A stretch of DNA of 64,000 nt from Hyphomicrobiaceae bacterium (GCA_020638095.1 JACKJF010000003.1:310001-374000), one strand, 5' to 3'. Positions 46,232 to 55,588 are shown, counted from the stretch's first letter. The notes: generated by a model not told the origin, from the letters alone. Numbers and translations: made by a program.

Positions 46232-46882
46232 CTAGTTGTGCCGCACGGTCTCGGGCGCCTGCGTCTGAAGGCTGCCCTCGAGCCGGAAAACCGCGTCGGC
46301 CAGGTTCTGGTCGACAATGTGCAGATAGCGCGTCCACACATCGATATGATCGACATCGTCGCGTCCGTCGGAAATGCCGCGCAACGCGACCAGCGGCAGG
46401 TTGAAGAGGCTGCAGGCCCGCAGAACCGAATAGGTCTCCATGTCGACCATTTCCGCTTCGATTGCGTCATAGGCCGGGCCGGAAACGATATTGCCCCCGG
46501 TTGAAAGCGTTGCGGTCGGGATCCCCGAAATCGGCGTCTGAAGCGGCAGGATGGCCGGAAGATCGAGAAAGGGCGTCACCCCCTTTTCGAATCCGAAGGC
46601 GCTCGCATCCATGTCGCGATAGGAGACCGAGCGGGCCTGATAGACCTTGGTCTGTTCGAGCATCCGCGACCCGGCGGAGCCGAGCGACACCACCATGGTC
46701 GGCAGCATCCGCCGTTCCGCAAGCCCGGTCAGCGCGCGCGTCGTCACCGTTGCGGCTTCGACGGGCCCCACTCCGGTGATCAATGGCTTGATGAGCGCCT
46801 TGAGGCGCTCACCATATTCCTGCGTCGTCGCCATCACGTAGAGCAGGCGGTGACGGCCGATGGATTTGAGATCGATATGCAT
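46232..46882 (-). CDS. 5'-methylthioadenosine/S-adenosylhomocysteine nucleosidase-type phosphorylase
   Basis: A 216-aa protein of the PNP/UDP-type nucleosidase family: GVGPVEAATVTTRAL, MVVSLGSAGSRMLEQTKVYQ, MVDMETYSVLRAC and LRGISDGRDDV. The Asp in SDGRD and the Glu of VDMET fit the catalytic and substrate-binding pattern of MTA/SAH nucleosidase. It would recycle MTA, SAH or 5'-deoxyadenosine. The exact substrate is not certain. A later ATG (46834) is less likely. It is followed by the EamA gene, 94 bp on. Confidence 0.85.
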   Translation of the reverse strand: MHIDLKSIGRHRLLYVMATTQEYGERLKALIKPLITGVGPVEAATVTTRALTGLAERRMLPTMVVSLGSAGSRMLEQTKVYQARSVSYRDMDASAFGFEKGVTPFLDLPAILPLQTPISGIPTATLSTGGNIVSGPAYDAIEAEMVDMETYSVLRACSLFNLPLVALRGISDGRDDVDHIDVWTRYLHIVDQNLADAVFRLEGSLQTQAPETVRHN

Positions 46883-46888
46883 GCCCCA

Positions 46889-47491
46889 TCAGGAGGGCAC
46901 GGTATGGATTTCGTCAACAACGCAATTGAAGGTTGGGGCGAACTGATCGGCGAACTGCCGCGCGACGACATTTGCGTCCGGGGTGAGCTTTGCGTCCACA
47001 TAGGCGACATGGCAGGTATTGCCTGGCTCGAGCCTGGTGACGACCAGAATCTCACCCTTCTCGCTGCCGTCGCCGGCATCGGTGAAGTAGCGCACGATAG
47101 TTGCGAACGGGACCCAGTTGCCATCGACCTTCTTGAGGCGCCATTCGAGCGTGTCATTGAGCTCGTTGAAGGCCGGCAGGGTCTGGTGCCAAGCCGTTTC
47201 GTTGATTGCACTGTCGCCGTAGGAGACGAACATGCGAAGATCGCCTTCGGAAACCAGCACCAGAGAATTGTTGTAGCCGACGCACGCCCAGTAAGCGCTG
47301 TCCTCGCTCGTGTCGCCGAAGGCCGACGGCGGCACGGTCTGGCATTCATCGAGATTGATGCTCGTATAGGCGCTGTCGATGCTCTGCGCCATGGCCGACG
47401 TGACCCCGAGGGCGAGGATGAGAAGGGCCGTTCCGACAAGCGTGAAGCGCGAAAGGGCAAGCGAAATCGCGGAGGATCTGAAGGGGTGCAT
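46889..47491 (-). CDS. Secreted hypothetical protein
   Basis: A 200-aa protein with a signal peptide (FTLVGTALLILALGVTSAMAQ, cut about residue 36) and no other recognised motif. The mature part has four cysteines (for example YWACVGYNNS and GNTCHVAYVD), which could form disulfides in the periplasm. AAGGA precedes the ATG at 47491. A longer frame to 48472 would run antisense to ppa and DUF3445 and is not used. It is directly upstream of the nucleosidase gene, six bases away. Confidence 0.78.
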   Translation of the reverse strand: MHPFRSSAISLALSRFTLVGTALLILALGVTSAMAQSIDSAYTSINLDECQTVPPSAFGDTSEDSAYWACVGYNNSLVLVSEGDLRMFVSYGDSAINETAWHQTLPAFNELNDTLEWRLKKVDGNWVPFATIVRYFTDAGDGSEKGEILVVTRLEPGNTCHVAYVDAKLTPDANVVARQFADQFAPTFNCVVDEIHTVPS

Positions 47492-47602
47492 AAGGCGTCC
47501 TTTGTGGCTGCCGCCGCGGGAGATTTGCCCTTGCAATGGGCCCGTTTCCCCGGCATGAGGGCTCGAACCGCGCCAAACTAGCAGCTGGAGGCTGAACGCA
47601 GA

Positions 47603-48133
47603 ATGAATATCGACGCCATTGCCGTTGGCAAGAATCCGCCCGACGACGTCAACGTCGTCATTGAGGTTCCGATGGGCGGCGACCCGATCAAATACGAGAT
47701 GGACAAGGAGTCCGGCGCCCTGTTCGTCGACCGTTTCCTCTTCACCCCGATGCGCTATCCGGGCAACTACGGTTTCATCCCGCACACGCTTTGCGGCGAC
47801 GGCGATCCGCTCGATGTGGTCGTGATCAATGCCTACCCGATCATTCCGGGCGGCGTTGTGCGCTGCCGCCCGATCGGGGTGCTGCTGATGGAAGACGATG
47901 GCGGCCAGGACGAAAAGCTCATCGCCGTGCCCGTCCAGAAGCTCACTGCCTCCTATAACGGCATCAATGACATTTCCGACCTGCCGGAAATCGAACTGAA
48001 GAAGATCGAGCACTTCTTCACCCACTACAAGGACCTCGAGCCCGGCAAATGGGCCAGGATCCATGGCTTCAAGGGTGTCGAGGATGCCCGCAAGGTGGTC
48101 ATGGACGCGATCGCGTTGGCCGAAAAGAGCTGA
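47603..48133 (+). CDS. ppa: Inorganic pyrophosphatase (family I)
   Basis: It hydrolyses pyrophosphate to drive biosynthetic reactions. The 176-aa protein has the family I signatures [30 protein letters not shown] and the metal-binding [11 protein letters not shown], plus [12 protein letters not shown]. All the Asp residues of the metal site are present. It is divergent from the secreted protein gene, and the DUF3445 gene follows 24 bases later. Confidence 0.97.
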   Translation: MNIDAIAVGKNPPDDVNVVIEVPMGGDPIKYEMDKESGALFVDRFLFTPMRYPGNYGFIPHTLCGDGDPLDVVVINAYPIIPGGVVRCRPIGVLLMEDDGGQDEKLIAVPVQKLTASYNGINDISDLPEIELKKIEHFFTHYKDLEPGKWARIHGFKGVEDARKVVMDAIALAEKS

Positions 48134-48157
48134 GCCGCAAACGGCGGTCTCCGGCAG

Positions 48158-49036
48158 ATGAGCCAGCAATTCGACGGCTCGCAGCAATTGTTCCGGATCG
48201 GGCTCTCCGTCCTCGATCCGCATGACTGGATCGAGATCGACGACAGGCTCGATCTCTATCTCGCCGAGAAGCGGCGCCTTGCCGCGGCCCACTTCGACGA
48301 GATCTGCGTAGCCGAGCCGGGGTCTGAAGCGGCGCAGCGTGAAGCGCTTGACCTGATCGCCGGCCATCTCACCGCCCACTTTCCGGAAATCTACGCGCGC
48401 CGGGGAAACGGAATTGTCATCGGGCGATCGGGTGCCAGCGTCGATCTCGATCGCGAACCGGCGCTCTGGCACGCAGCACTGCTCGTCCCCGACGATTTGT
48501 TGCTGCTTCGGAAAGACGAGGCCGGCTGGCGGCTGATCGCCGGCGCCCTTGCCTTCCCCTCCTCATGGCGCCTTCGGGACAAGATCGGCATGCCGATCGG
48601 GCAGGTCCATGCCCCGGTGCCGGAATTTGGAACCGGCACGCGCAACGACAGTCTGATCAACCGCATGTTCGACAATATGCGGCCCGAAACACGGATGCTG
48701 CGCTACAACTGGTCGGTCTACGGCGTTCCCGACCTCTACCATCCCGAACCGGACGAGACGGAAGCTTTGCGCCTGGGTGACGATGCCGAGGCGGCCTTCC
48801 TGCGTGTCGAACGCCAGACCCTGAGGCTACTGCCCCAGACCGGCACCATTCTGTTCACAGTCAAGGTCATTGTCGACCCTCTGGCCCGCCTAGCGGCCGA
48901 TCCGGGCCGGTTCCAGGTTTGCCAGCGTCTTGCCGAACAGTTGCGCGGCCTGGATGAAGCGCAGTTGGCCTATAAGGGCCTCACGTCCCATCGTGACCGG
49001 CTCGTTGCGCGGCTCGACGAACTACGAAAGACCTGA
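48158..49036 (+). CDS. DUF3445 protein (haem-dependent oxidative N-demethylase-like)
   Basis: A 292-aa protein of the DUF3445 family, whose characterised members bind haem and oxidatively demethylate amines with dimethylamine-type substrates. The family stretches AFPSSWRLRDKIGMPIGQVHAPVPE and INRMFDNMRPETRMLRYNWSV are clear. The role in this organism is inferred. It starts 24 bases after ppa, and the DUF2007 gene is convergent downstream. Confidence 0.8.
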   Translation: MSQQFDGSQQLFRIGLSVLDPHDWIEIDDRLDLYLAEKRRLAAAHFDEICVAEPGSEAAQREALDLIAGHLTAHFPEIYARRGNGIVIGRSGASVDLDREPALWHAALLVPDDLLLLRKDEAGWRLIAGALAFPSSWRLRDKIGMPIGQVHAPVPEFGTGTRNDSLINRMFDNMRPETRMLRYNWSVYGVPDLYHPEPDETEALRLGDDAEAAFLRVERQTLRLLPQTGTILFTVKVIVDPLARLAADPGRFQVCQRLAEQLRGLDEAQLAYKGLTSHRDRLVARLDELRKT

Positions 49037-49073
49037 AAGGCGCCAGCGCCCGCCGACCCCACACATGAAGACC

Positions 49074-49301
49074 CTAGCGGAACATCTCTTCATGCAGATG
49101 CCCGGCCAGGAGCCGCGCATCCTCCGCCTCGCTGCTTGGCACTTCGATCGCGTAGCCGTCCGTCTCGCTGAACCCTGGAAAGCTCGCCGCGTTGATCGGC
49201 CCGTCCTCGCGCGGATGAAATCCGTGCGCCTTGAGCGCGGTGATGATCACACGCACCAGATTGATGTCGGAATGGGTGAAGACTGGCTCGAAATTCGGCA
49301 T
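49074..49301 (-). CDS. DUF2007-type small protein
   Basis: A 75-aa protein: FEPVFTHSDINLVRVIITALKAHGFHP followed by GYAIEVPSSEAEDARLLAGHLHEEM. It resembles the putative signal-transducing DUF2007 family. The function is unknown. The ATG at 49301 is chosen over one at 49340 because the 13 extra residues do not look like the fold, but neither has a clear Shine-Dalgarno. It is convergent with DUF3445. Confidence 0.65.
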   Translation of the reverse strand: MPNFEPVFTHSDINLVRVIITALKAHGFHPREDGPINAASFPGFSETDGYAIEVPSSEAEDARLLAGHLHEEMFR

Positions 49302-49376
49302 GGCGGGCGGAAATTGTTGCGTCAATCGCACCAAACCCATCGGCGCGGATTTGTCAAATCCTCCACCCGGGCGTGC

Positions 49377-49730
49377 TTAACCTTCTTTTCCGCCCAGCTT
49401 GTCGAAGATTTCGAGCGCCTTGGCCCCGTAATTGGCCGAAGGCCCGCCGCCCATATAGACCGCGACCCCGATCATCTCGACGAATTCCTCGCGCGTGACC
49501 CCGGTCGCGATCGCTTCCTTGGTGTGAAAGGCGAGACACTCGTCACAGCGCAGCGCAATCGCGATGCCGAGCGCGATCAGTTCCTTGACCTTGCTTGTGA
49601 GTTCGTTCTCCTCGATGGCTGAAACCGCCATCTTGGTGTAGCCGTTCAGAACGTCCGGGTGGCTGCGGCGCAATTCGAGATAGCGCCGGTGGATCGCCTC
49701 GACATATTCGTTCCAGTCGGTATTGACCAT
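49377..49730 (-). CDS. Carboxymuconolactone decarboxylase-family protein (AhpD-like)
   Basis: A 117-aa protein with the redox motif RCDECLAFHTKEA (CxxC followed by His) near residue 61 of the CMD/AhpD family, together with AVYMGGGPSANYG. Such proteins can act as alkylhydroperoxidase-like thiol oxidoreductases. A true decarboxylase role is unlikely without ring-degradation neighbours. It lies 150 bp downstream of sdhB on the same strand and ends before the DUF2007 gene. Confidence 0.85.
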   Translation of the reverse strand: MVNTDWNEYVEAIHRRYLELRRSHPDVLNGYTKMAVSAIEENELTSKVKELIALGIAIALRCDECLAFHTKEAIATGVTREEFVEMIGVAVYMGGGPSANYGAKALEIFDKLGGKEG

Positions 49731-49880
49731 TGTCCTCCCCCCGAACCGCCGTCCTGAGCAAGACTAAGCGCGGCAGCGGGCCAGACGCAAGTATAACATC
49801 TTTGGAATGTATCTTTGGCCCAACGCTTGAGGCCGAAGACGCCACGTTTTGCGCGGACGCCAGCGACATGCGATTGCCGC

Positions 49881-50657
49881 CTAGACCTGGCGGGCCACCA
49901 TCATTTTCTTGATTTCGGCAATCGCCTTGGCCGGGTTGAGACCCTTGGGGCAGGTATTGGAGCAATTGAGGATCGTGTGGCAGCGATAAAGCCGGAACGG
50001 GTCCTCGAGATTGTCGAGCCGTTCGCCCGTTGCCTCGTCGCGGCTGTCGATCAGCCAGCGATATGCCTGCAGCAGCACCGCCGGCCCGAGATAGCGGTCG
50101 CCGTTCCACCAGTAGGAGGGACAGGACGCCGAACACGAGGCGCAAAGGATGCACTCGTAGAGCCCGTCGAGTTTCATCCGGTCGTCGTGGCTTTGCAGCC
50201 ATTCGGTACCCGGCTCCGGCGTCTTGGTCTTGAGCCAGGGTTCGATTGACCGGTGCTGCGCATAGAAATTCGTCAGGTCCGGCACGAGGTCCTTGACCAC
50301 GGGCATGTGCGGCAGCGGATAGACCTTGACCACCGCGCCGATCTCGTCGGCCGACTTAGTACAGGCGAGCGTGTTGAGTCCGTCGATATTCATCGCACAC
50401 GACCCGCACACGCCCTCGCGGCACGACCGCCGAAGCGTCAGCGTCGGGTCGACCTTGTTCTTGATCCACAAAAGCGCATCGAGAACCATCGGTCCGCAAT
50501 CGTCTTCATCGACGAAATAGGTATCGATTCGCGGATTTTCCCCGAGGTCGGGATCGTAGCGATAGACGTGGTACTCGCGCACATGGACCGAATCCGGCCG
50601 CGGCCACACCTTGCCCTTTTTCGGCTGCGAATTCTTGGGGAGTCTCAGTTCAACCAC
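49881..50657 (-). CDS. sdhB: Succinate dehydrogenase iron-sulfur subunit
   Basis: The 258-aa electron-transfer subunit of complex II. The [2Fe-2S] cluster ligands lie in [16 protein letters not shown] with LNTLAC. The [4Fe-4S] and [3Fe-4S] ligands lie in [16 protein letters not shown] and [15 protein letters not shown]. It passes electrons from SdhA to the quinone site formed with SdhC/SdhD. In this locus it is separated from sdhA by a secreted-protein gene and a DUF3052 gene. The gap to the hypothetical gene upstream contains a hairpin at 50758-50786. Confidence 0.98.
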   Translation of the reverse strand: MVELRLPKNSQPKKGKVWPRPDSVHVREYHVYRYDPDLGENPRIDTYFVDEDDCGPMVLDALLWIKNKVDPTLTLRRSCREGVCGSCAMNIDGLNTLACTKSADEIGAVVKVYPLPHMPVVKDLVPDLTNFYAQHRSIEPWLKTKTPEPGTEWLQSHDDRMKLDGLYECILCASCSASCPSYWWNGDRYLGPAVLLQAYRWLIDSRDEATGERLDNLEDPFRLYRCHTILNCSNTCPKGLNPAKAIAEIKKMMVARQV

Positions 50658-50757
50658 GATGAAAGCCCCCGGATCAGCGTAACCATGGTCCGCTCTTAGC
50701 GTGCCCCGGCTGGCCGATCAAGCGCTCGGAATCGACCGCCAAGGCACCAAATGAAGT

Positions 50758-50786
50758 CGGGCCGCGCGGCAAAGCCGAGCGGCCCG
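50758..50786 (-). terminator. Hairpin between sdhB and the upstream secreted-protein gene
   Basis: CGGGCCGC and GCGGCCCG form an 8-bp stem with an inner GCGGC/GCCG pairing. It follows the secreted-protein gene in the minus direction and precedes sdhB. It may be a terminator or a processing hairpin; the downstream sequence lacks a long U-tract. Confidence 0.45.
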
Positions 50787-50811
50787 GCAAAGTCATTGGT
50801 TCGAAATCCGC

Positions 50812-51138
50812 CTACTTCAGAACGACGCAGGCCGGCACGATGTACTTGGCAAAAAGATAAACCTTGGCACCGCCGATCAGGCCGATCGACTGATCGCGCG
50901 CGGTCGACAGGACGTCGTTCTTTTCGCCGTTGTTGATCTTGATCAGCGTCATGACTTCACCGCCGGTCAGGTACTTGCCCGCCTCGGTGGCAATGCAGCT
51001 GCATTCGGCTTCGGAAAGATTTCCGCGGGCCATGCATTCGGCCTTCGCCGCTTCGGTGTGCATCATGGCAAAGCTCGGCGTGCTTGCGCCGGCCAGTACA
51101 GAAAGGGCCAAAAGCCCGGAAACGACAAACTTCTTCAT
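50812..51138 (-). CDS. Small secreted protein, unknown
   Basis: A 108-aa protein with a signal peptide (KFVVSGLLALSVLAGASTPSFA) and a mature part of about 85 residues containing four cysteines (ECMARGNLSEAECSCIA and PACVVLK). Disulfides in the periplasm are likely. I do not recognise a family. GGGAGA precedes the ATG. It lies inside the sdh locus, between the DUF3052 gene and sdhB, which makes a link to complex II possible but unproven. Confidence 0.75.
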   Translation of the reverse strand: MKKFVVSGLLALSVLAGASTPSFAMMHTEAAKAECMARGNLSEAECSCIATEAGKYLTGGEVMTLIKINNGEKNDVLSTARDQSIGLIGGAKVYLFAKYIVPACVVLK

Positions 51139-51203
51139 TGAGTTCTCCCTTGTCAGTCCCTTGATCGAAATCTCATGTTACGCAGGCACAAACTCTTCGT
51201 AGA

Positions 51204-51638
51204 TCAGTGACGCAAATGTTTGCGCAGGACGAGCTTCAGGCCGCTCCAAACCGCGTCCACCGCGCACACTTTCACATCGACCAGCCCAAGCGGCAGGGCC
51301 GATGCGCGCACCTCGTCTTCTAGCATGTCCGTCTGAACTTTCGAGGCTTTTTTCGGCCAGCTGATCCAGATCATCCCATCCGGTTGCATCACCGGCATCA
51401 GCCGCTCGAGCCATCGGTCGAGATCGCGACGCCAGACCACGAAAATCTGGCAGAAATCATAAGCGCCGTCACCGTCCGGCAGGGGCTCGTCAAGCCCGGC
51501 CTCCGTTACATTGGCGAAAAGGGCCGCATCCCTCAGATGGCCAAGTTCTTGTGGCAACCCAACGAACAGAACCCTCTGTCCGTCCTTGAGGCCGAGCTTC
51601 CTGGGCAGCGGCGTGCCGGAATAGCCCGCCTCCGCCAT
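51204..51638 (-). CDS. DUF3052-family protein
   Basis: A 144-aa protein: GTPLPRKLGLKDGQRVLFVGLP, DFCQIFVVWRRDLDRWLERLMPVMQPDGMIWISWPKKAS and CAVDAVWSGLKLVLRK, the DUF3052 pattern. The family resembles a Rossmann-like fold but lacks a SAM motif, and its function is unknown. It begins three bases after the sdhA stop, so it is in the sdhCDA operon. It may be a complex-II-linked accessory gene (inference). Confidence 0.82.
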   Translation of the reverse strand: MAEAGYSGTPLPRKLGLKDGQRVLFVGLPQELGHLRDAALFANVTEAGLDEPLPDGDGAYDFCQIFVVWRRDLDRWLERLMPVMQPDGMIWISWPKKASKVQTDMLEDEVRASALPLGLVDVKVCAVDAVWSGLKLVLRKHLRH

Positions 51639-51641
51639 CGC

Positions 51642-53462
51642 TTAGTAAACCCGCTCTTTCGGCGCGATCTTGGCCAGGGGAATGCCGCCATCCTGTTCGC
51701 GGGTCAGCGGTTCGACATGAACCGGGCGGTAGGAAAGTCCGACCTTTCCGGTTGCCACGTCAAGCCGGGCGATCGTGTGCTTCCGCCAGCCGATATCGTC
51801 GCGCTTCGGATAGTCTTCGCGCGCGTGCGCGCCCCGGCTTTCCTTGCGCGCCTCCGCGCTGACCACTGTGGTGATGGCATTGGCCATCAGGTTTTCGAGT
51901 TCGAGCGTCTCGACGAGGTCCGAATTCCAGATGAGCGACCGGTCGGTGACCTTGACGTCGGGCAGGTCACTCCAGAGCGCAGTGATCTTGTCCACGCCCT
52001 GTCTCAGGGTCTCCTCGGTGCGGAACACCGCCGCGTCCGCCTGCATGTCGCGCTGCATCCGGTCGCGCAACTGCGCCGTCGGCTGGCCGCCACTGGCGTG
52101 CCGTAGCCGGTCGAAACGGGCCATGACCTGATCGGCCTTGGCCGGATCGAGGGCGGGTATGGCGCTCTTGCGGTCGATCACCTGGCCGGCACGGATGGCC
52201 GCGGCCCGTCCGAAGACGACGAGATCGATGAGGGAGTTCGAGCCAAGCCGGTTGGCGCCGTGAACCGAGGCGCAGCCCGCCTCGCCAACCGCCATCAGGC
52301 CCGGCACGACCGCATCCGGATTGCCCGGCTGCGGGTTGAGCACTTCGCCGTGATGATTTGTCGGAATACCGCCCATATTGTAGTGAACCGTCGGCAGGAC
52401 CGGGATCGGCTCACGGGTCAGATCAACACCGGCGAAGATTTTAGCGCTTTCCGATATCCCGGGCAGCCGCTCGTGCAGCACCGCCGGATCGAGATGGTCG
52501 AGATGAAGGTAGATATGATCCTTCCGCTTGCCGACACCCCGCCCTTCGCGGATTTCGAGGGTCATGCAGCGCGAAACGACGTCGCGTGAGGCCAGGTCCT
52601 TGGCGTTGGGCGCGTAGCGTTCCATGAAGCGCTCGCCCTCGGAATTGACGAGATAGCCGCCCTCGCCACGCGCACCTTCGGTAATCAGGCAGCCTGACCC
52701 GTAAATGCCGGTCGGGTGGAACTGGACGAATTCCATGTCCTGGAGCGGCAGTCCGGCGCGCGCCACCATGCCGCCGCCGTCGCCGGTGCAGGTATGGGCC
52801 GAGGTTGCCGAGAAATAGGCGCGGCCATAGCCGCCTGTCGCAAGAACCACCATCTTGGCGCGAAACCGGTGGATCGTGCCGTCGTCGAGTTTCCAGGCGA
52901 CCACGCCCTGACAGACGCCGTCGTCGCTCATCAAGAGGTCGATGGCGAAATATTCGATGAAAAACTCGGCATTGTGTCTCAGCGACTGGCCGTAAAGCGT
53001 GTGAAGAATGGCATGGCCGGTCCGGTCCGCCGCCGCACAGGTGCGCTGCACCGGCGGTCCGTCGCCGAAATTCTGCATGTGGCCGCCAAACGGACGCTGG
53101 TAGATCTTGCCCTCGGCCGTACGCGAAAACGGCACACCGTAATGTTCAAGCTCATAGACCGCGGCTGGCGCCTCGCGCGCCAGATATTCCATCGCGTCAT
53201 TGTCACCGAGCCAATCCGACCCTTTGACCGTGTCGTACATATGCCACTGCCAGCTGTCCGGACCCATGTTCTGCAGCGATGCCGCGATGCCGCCCTGGGC
53301 AGCGACCGTATGTGAGCGCGTCGGAAAGACCTTGGTCACACAGGCCGTCTTCAGCCCCTGTTCGGCCATGCCAAGCGTCGCGCGCAAACCCGAGCCGCCA
53401 GCGCCGACAACGACCACGTCGAATGCATGGTCGACGAATTCATATCCACTATTGGCTGCCAT
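51642..53462 (-). CDS. sdhA: Succinate dehydrogenase flavoprotein subunit
   Basis: The 606-aa catalytic subunit with covalently bound FAD. The dinucleotide-binding [21 protein letters not shown] is followed by the flavinylated His in [11 protein letters not shown]. The succinate-binding and proton-relay regions include [21 protein letters not shown] and [17 protein letters not shown], and [17 protein letters not shown] near the C terminus. It follows sdhD by four bases and precedes the DUF3052 gene. Confidence 0.98.
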   Translation of the reverse strand: MAANSGYEFVDHAFDVVVVGAGGSGLRATLGMAEQGLKTACVTKVFPTRSHTVAAQGGIAASLQNMGPDSWQWHMYDTVKGSDWLGDNDAMEYLAREAPAAVYELEHYGVPFSRTAEGKIYQRPFGGHMQNFGDGPPVQRTCAAADRTGHAILHTLYGQSLRHNAEFFIEYFAIDLLMSDDGVCQGVVAWKLDDGTIHRFRAKMVVLATGGYGRAYFSATSAHTCTGDGGGMVARAGLPLQDMEFVQFHPTGIYGSGCLITEGARGEGGYLVNSEGERFMERYAPNAKDLASRDVVSRCMTLEIREGRGVGKRKDHIYLHLDHLDPAVLHERLPGISESAKIFAGVDLTREPIPVLPTVHYNMGGIPTNHHGEVLNPQPGNPDAVVPGLMAVGEAGCASVHGANRLGSNSLIDLVVFGRAAAIRAGQVIDRKSAIPALDPAKADQVMARFDRLRHASGGQPTAQLRDRMQRDMQADAAVFRTEETLRQGVDKITALWSDLPDVKVTDRSLIWNSDLVETLELENLMANAITTVVSAEARKESRGAHAREDYPKRDDIGWRKHTIARLDVATGKVGLSYRPVHVEPLTREQDGGIPLAKIAPKERVY

Positions 53463-53466
53463 CCGC

Positions 53467-53847
53467 CTAACCCCCGAACGCCAGCATCAGGATCGACACC
53501 ACGCTGATCGCGCCGATCGCAAAACTGAAAAACGCATTGAGAATGATGAGAACGAGCTTGGCCGCTTCGCCCTGCACATAATCCTCGATCACCACCTGAA
53601 CGCCGAGCCGCATATGCCAGGTGAAGGAAATGACCGTCAGAACCAGAAGCCCCGCCACCAGCGGATTGGCCACAGTTGCCATCATCTCCGCCTTGTCGGC
53701 GCCGGCGAGGCGAATGACGAACCAGACGAGAAAGAGCGACAACGGCACGTTGGCCAGCGCCGTCAGGCGCTGGAACCAGAAATGGTCGGTGCCTTTCTTG
53801 GCCGAACCGAGCCCGGTAATGCGCGCAAATGGTGTCTGCATGTCCAT
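53467..53847 (-). CDS. sdhD: Succinate dehydrogenase membrane anchor subunit
   Basis: A 126-aa membrane anchor with three helices ([62 protein letters not shown]). [18 protein letters not shown] has the conserved His near the haem/quinone region. With SdhC it forms the quinone site. The start at 53847 follows GAGGGAACGG; an earlier TTG/GTG-type start at 53871 is less likely. It lies between sdhC and sdhA. Confidence 0.93.
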   Translation of the reverse strand: MDMQTPFARITGLGSAKKGTDHFWFQRLTALANVPLSLFLVWFVIRLAGADKAEMMATVANPLVAGLLVLTVISFTWHMRLGVQVVIEDYVQGEAAKLVLIILNAFFSFAIGAISVVSILMLAFGG

Positions 53848-53857
53848 TTCCGTTCCC

Positions 53858-54241
53858 TCAGAGCCAGACAAAGAAGATCCAGACCAGCGCCGTCAGCACC
53901 AGCCCGCCAATCAGCGTTGCCCACGCAAACGCGAACCGCGTCTTTTCGTCGAACCCCGCACCCGTGTCCCAGACGAAATGCCTGAGGCCACCGAGAAGAT
54001 GATGAAAAAGTGCCCAGGTGAACCCGATCAGGATGAGCTGCCCGAACCAGTTGCCCAGCACCGAATAAACGAGATTGAGCGCCCGGTTCGACGTTGCCGA
54101 TGCCGCCAGCCACCAGCATAACAGGGCCATGCCGAGATAAAGCCCCACTCCCGTGATGCGATGGAAAATTGACATCGCCATGGTGATCTGGAACTTGTAG
54201 ATTTCGAGATGCGGTGAAAGCGGGCGGGTATTCTGTTTCAT
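53858..54241 (-). CDS. sdhC: Succinate dehydrogenase cytochrome b556 subunit
   Basis: The 127-aa SdhC starts MKQNTRPLSPHLEIYKFQITMAMSIFHRITGVGLYLG, the SdhC signature; the SIFHRITG stretch contacts quinone. Haem ligand His is expected in LFHHLLGGLRHFVWD. Three membrane helices are visible. GAGGCGA precedes the ATG at 54241. It is the first gene of sdhCDA-DUF3052. The 190-bp region upstream (to 54430) probably holds the promoter, but I cannot name its elements. Confidence 0.95.
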   Translation of the reverse strand: MKQNTRPLSPHLEIYKFQITMAMSIFHRITGVGLYLGMALLCWWLAASATSNRALNLVYSVLGNWFGQLILIGFTWALFHHLLGGLRHFVWDTGAGFDEKTRFAFAWATLIGGLVLTALVWIFFVWL

Positions 54242-54430
54242 CGATTCGCCTCGGTTTCGCAGGGCCCGGAGCCACGTCAAAATCGCGCAACCCCTCAGCC
54301 CTGCTTAACCGCCTCGCCGGCTTTCGTCAAAGGGTGTTGGGCGCGCAATAACCCGCGAAAAAGCCCGCAAATGGCAGATATTTGCACAAATTGGTCGGAT
54401 CGGGCCAGAAGCCTGAACCTTTCCGCTCGC

Positions 54431-54877
54431 TCAGCCTTCCACCAGTCGATCGTAGCCGAAGACGCGGTTGAGGGCCTTGGCACTGACCGAAAGCGCCGCC
54501 CATTCTTCTTCACTTAATCCGGCCAGCGTTTCCATAAGTCTGGCGGCGCGCAGGTCACAGGCGGACTTGACCGTGACACGGCCCTTTTCCGTTGCGCTGA
54601 GCCGCACCGCACGCCGGTCGCGGGAATCAGTCTCGCGCTCCACCAGCCCCTGCCGCACCAATCCGTCAACGATGCGGGAGGCCGTTGGACTGCTGATTCG
54701 TTCCTTGGCCGCCAGTGCGGAGAGGGTCGTCGCTTTGAGGTAGACGATCACCCCGAGCGCCGAAAGCTGCGCCGCGCTGCATCCCGACACACGGTCGGCA
54801 ATCTGCAGCACCCGGTCGAGCGGCACCACGGCCCGATGCAACAGCTGCACGGTTCTTTCATCGCGGGGGATTGTCAT
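54431..54877 (-). CDS. MarR-family transcriptional regulator
   Basis: A 148-aa winged-helix repressor. The DNA-binding part is TLSALAAKERISSPTASRIVDGLVRQGLVERETDSRDRRAVRLSATEKG (about residues 50-98), flanked by dimerisation helices. The ATG at 54877 is inside a longer frame that is not credible because it runs antisense into the VOC gene. It is divergent from the VOC gene, with a double palindrome between them, so it probably represses that gene and itself. Confidence 0.87.
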   Translation of the reverse strand: MTIPRDERTVQLLHRAVVPLDRVLQIADRVSGCSAAQLSALGVIVYLKATTLSALAAKERISSPTASRIVDGLVRQGLVERETDSRDRRAVRLSATEKGRVTVKSACDLRAARLMETLAGLSEEEWAALSVSAKALNRVFGYDRLVEG

Positions 54878-54888
54878 GGTTAATTCGC

Positions 54889-54915
54889 TAGCATTGCTAT
54901 TTATTAGCAATGCTA
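54889..54915. promoter_or_regulatory. Double palindromic operator between MarR and VOC genes
   Basis: Two sites, TAGCATTGCTA (54889-54899) and TAGCAATGCTA (54905-54915), are reverse complements of each other with a 5-bp spacer. Each is itself a 5-1-5 palindrome. TATATAA follows at 54914, so the operator overlaps a probable -10 for the VOC gene. It fits a MarR dimer binding as two side-by-side units. Confidence 0.6.
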
Positions 54916-54949
54916 TATAAATGCACCGTGTCGGACAAGGAAAATGAAC

Positions 54950-55369
54950 ATGCAGCAGTTCTTTCGGGGACGGTTGATCGACCACGTGCACCTGCGCGTT
55001 GCCGATCTCGAGAAAAGCCGGAAATTCTATCGCGCGATCCTCGAAGCGATCGGACGCGAGATCAACTTTGAAACGGAGCATTTCTTCGTTTCGGACGAAT
55101 TGTTCGTCGACCGGGCCGACGATTATGTCAGCCGCGTTCACCTCGCCTTCCAGACCCCCGACACGGCGACCGTGCAAAGGTTTCACGCCGCCGGCCTCGC
55201 AAATGGCGGGACCGACAATGGCGCGCCGGGCGAGCGGCACTATCACCCCGGATACTATGCCGCGTTCCTGCTCGATCCCGATGGCAACAATATCGAAGCG
55301 GTCTGGCACGGCCCGGCGACGCGAAGTGCCGAAAGCGTGGTCGTCACACCCACCGGGGGCATGGTCTAG
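54950..55369 (+). CDS. VOC-family protein (glyoxalase/dioxygenase superfamily)
   Basis: A 139-aa metalloenzyme fold with two beta-alpha-beta-beta-beta units: DHVHLRVADLEKSRKFYRAIL at the N terminus, SRVHLAFQTPDTATVQRFHAAG in the middle and the C-terminal YYAAFLLDPDGNNIEAVWHG. Metal-binding candidates are His in DHVH, the His of SRVHL and Glu in NIEAV. The substrate is unknown. I chose the second ATG (54950) because AAGG lies nine bases upstream; 54944 is possible. It is probably regulated by the divergent MarR protein. Confidence 0.86.
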   Translation: MQQFFRGRLIDHVHLRVADLEKSRKFYRAILEAIGREINFETEHFFVSDELFVDRADDYVSRVHLAFQTPDTATVQRFHAAGLANGGTDNGAPGERHYHPGYYAAFLLDPDGNNIEAVWHGPATRSAESVVVTPTGGMV

Positions 55370-55378
55370 GCTGACACT

Positions 55379-55588
55379 TCAGCTGTAGTCCGTCAGCTTC
55401 TTGTCGGGGTCATAGGGCTGGTCCTCGACTTCTCTGGTCACCGCCTGGGCACACTTCATCACGCCGTCCTTGGCGTCGAACTGATATTGCGGCTGACCAT
55501 AAAGCATCCAGCCCTCGGTCAGGGCCTTAGTCACCTTGTGACAAAAGCTTGAATCGTCGGGGCCGGTCAAAAGCCTGTAAATGTGCAT
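55379..55588 (-). CDS. DUF1737-family small protein
   Basis: A 69-aa protein: MHIYRLLTGPDDSSFCHKVTKALTEGWMLYGQPQYQFD, the DUF1737 pattern, with a charged C terminus. It is too short for a catalytic fold and has no membrane helix. The function is unknown. It is convergent with the VOC gene, with only nine bases between the two stops. No neighbour points to a function. Confidence 0.72.
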   Translation of the reverse strand: MHIYRLLTGPDDSSFCHKVTKALTEGWMLYGQPQYQFDAKDGVMKCAQAVTREVEDQPYDPDKKLTDYS

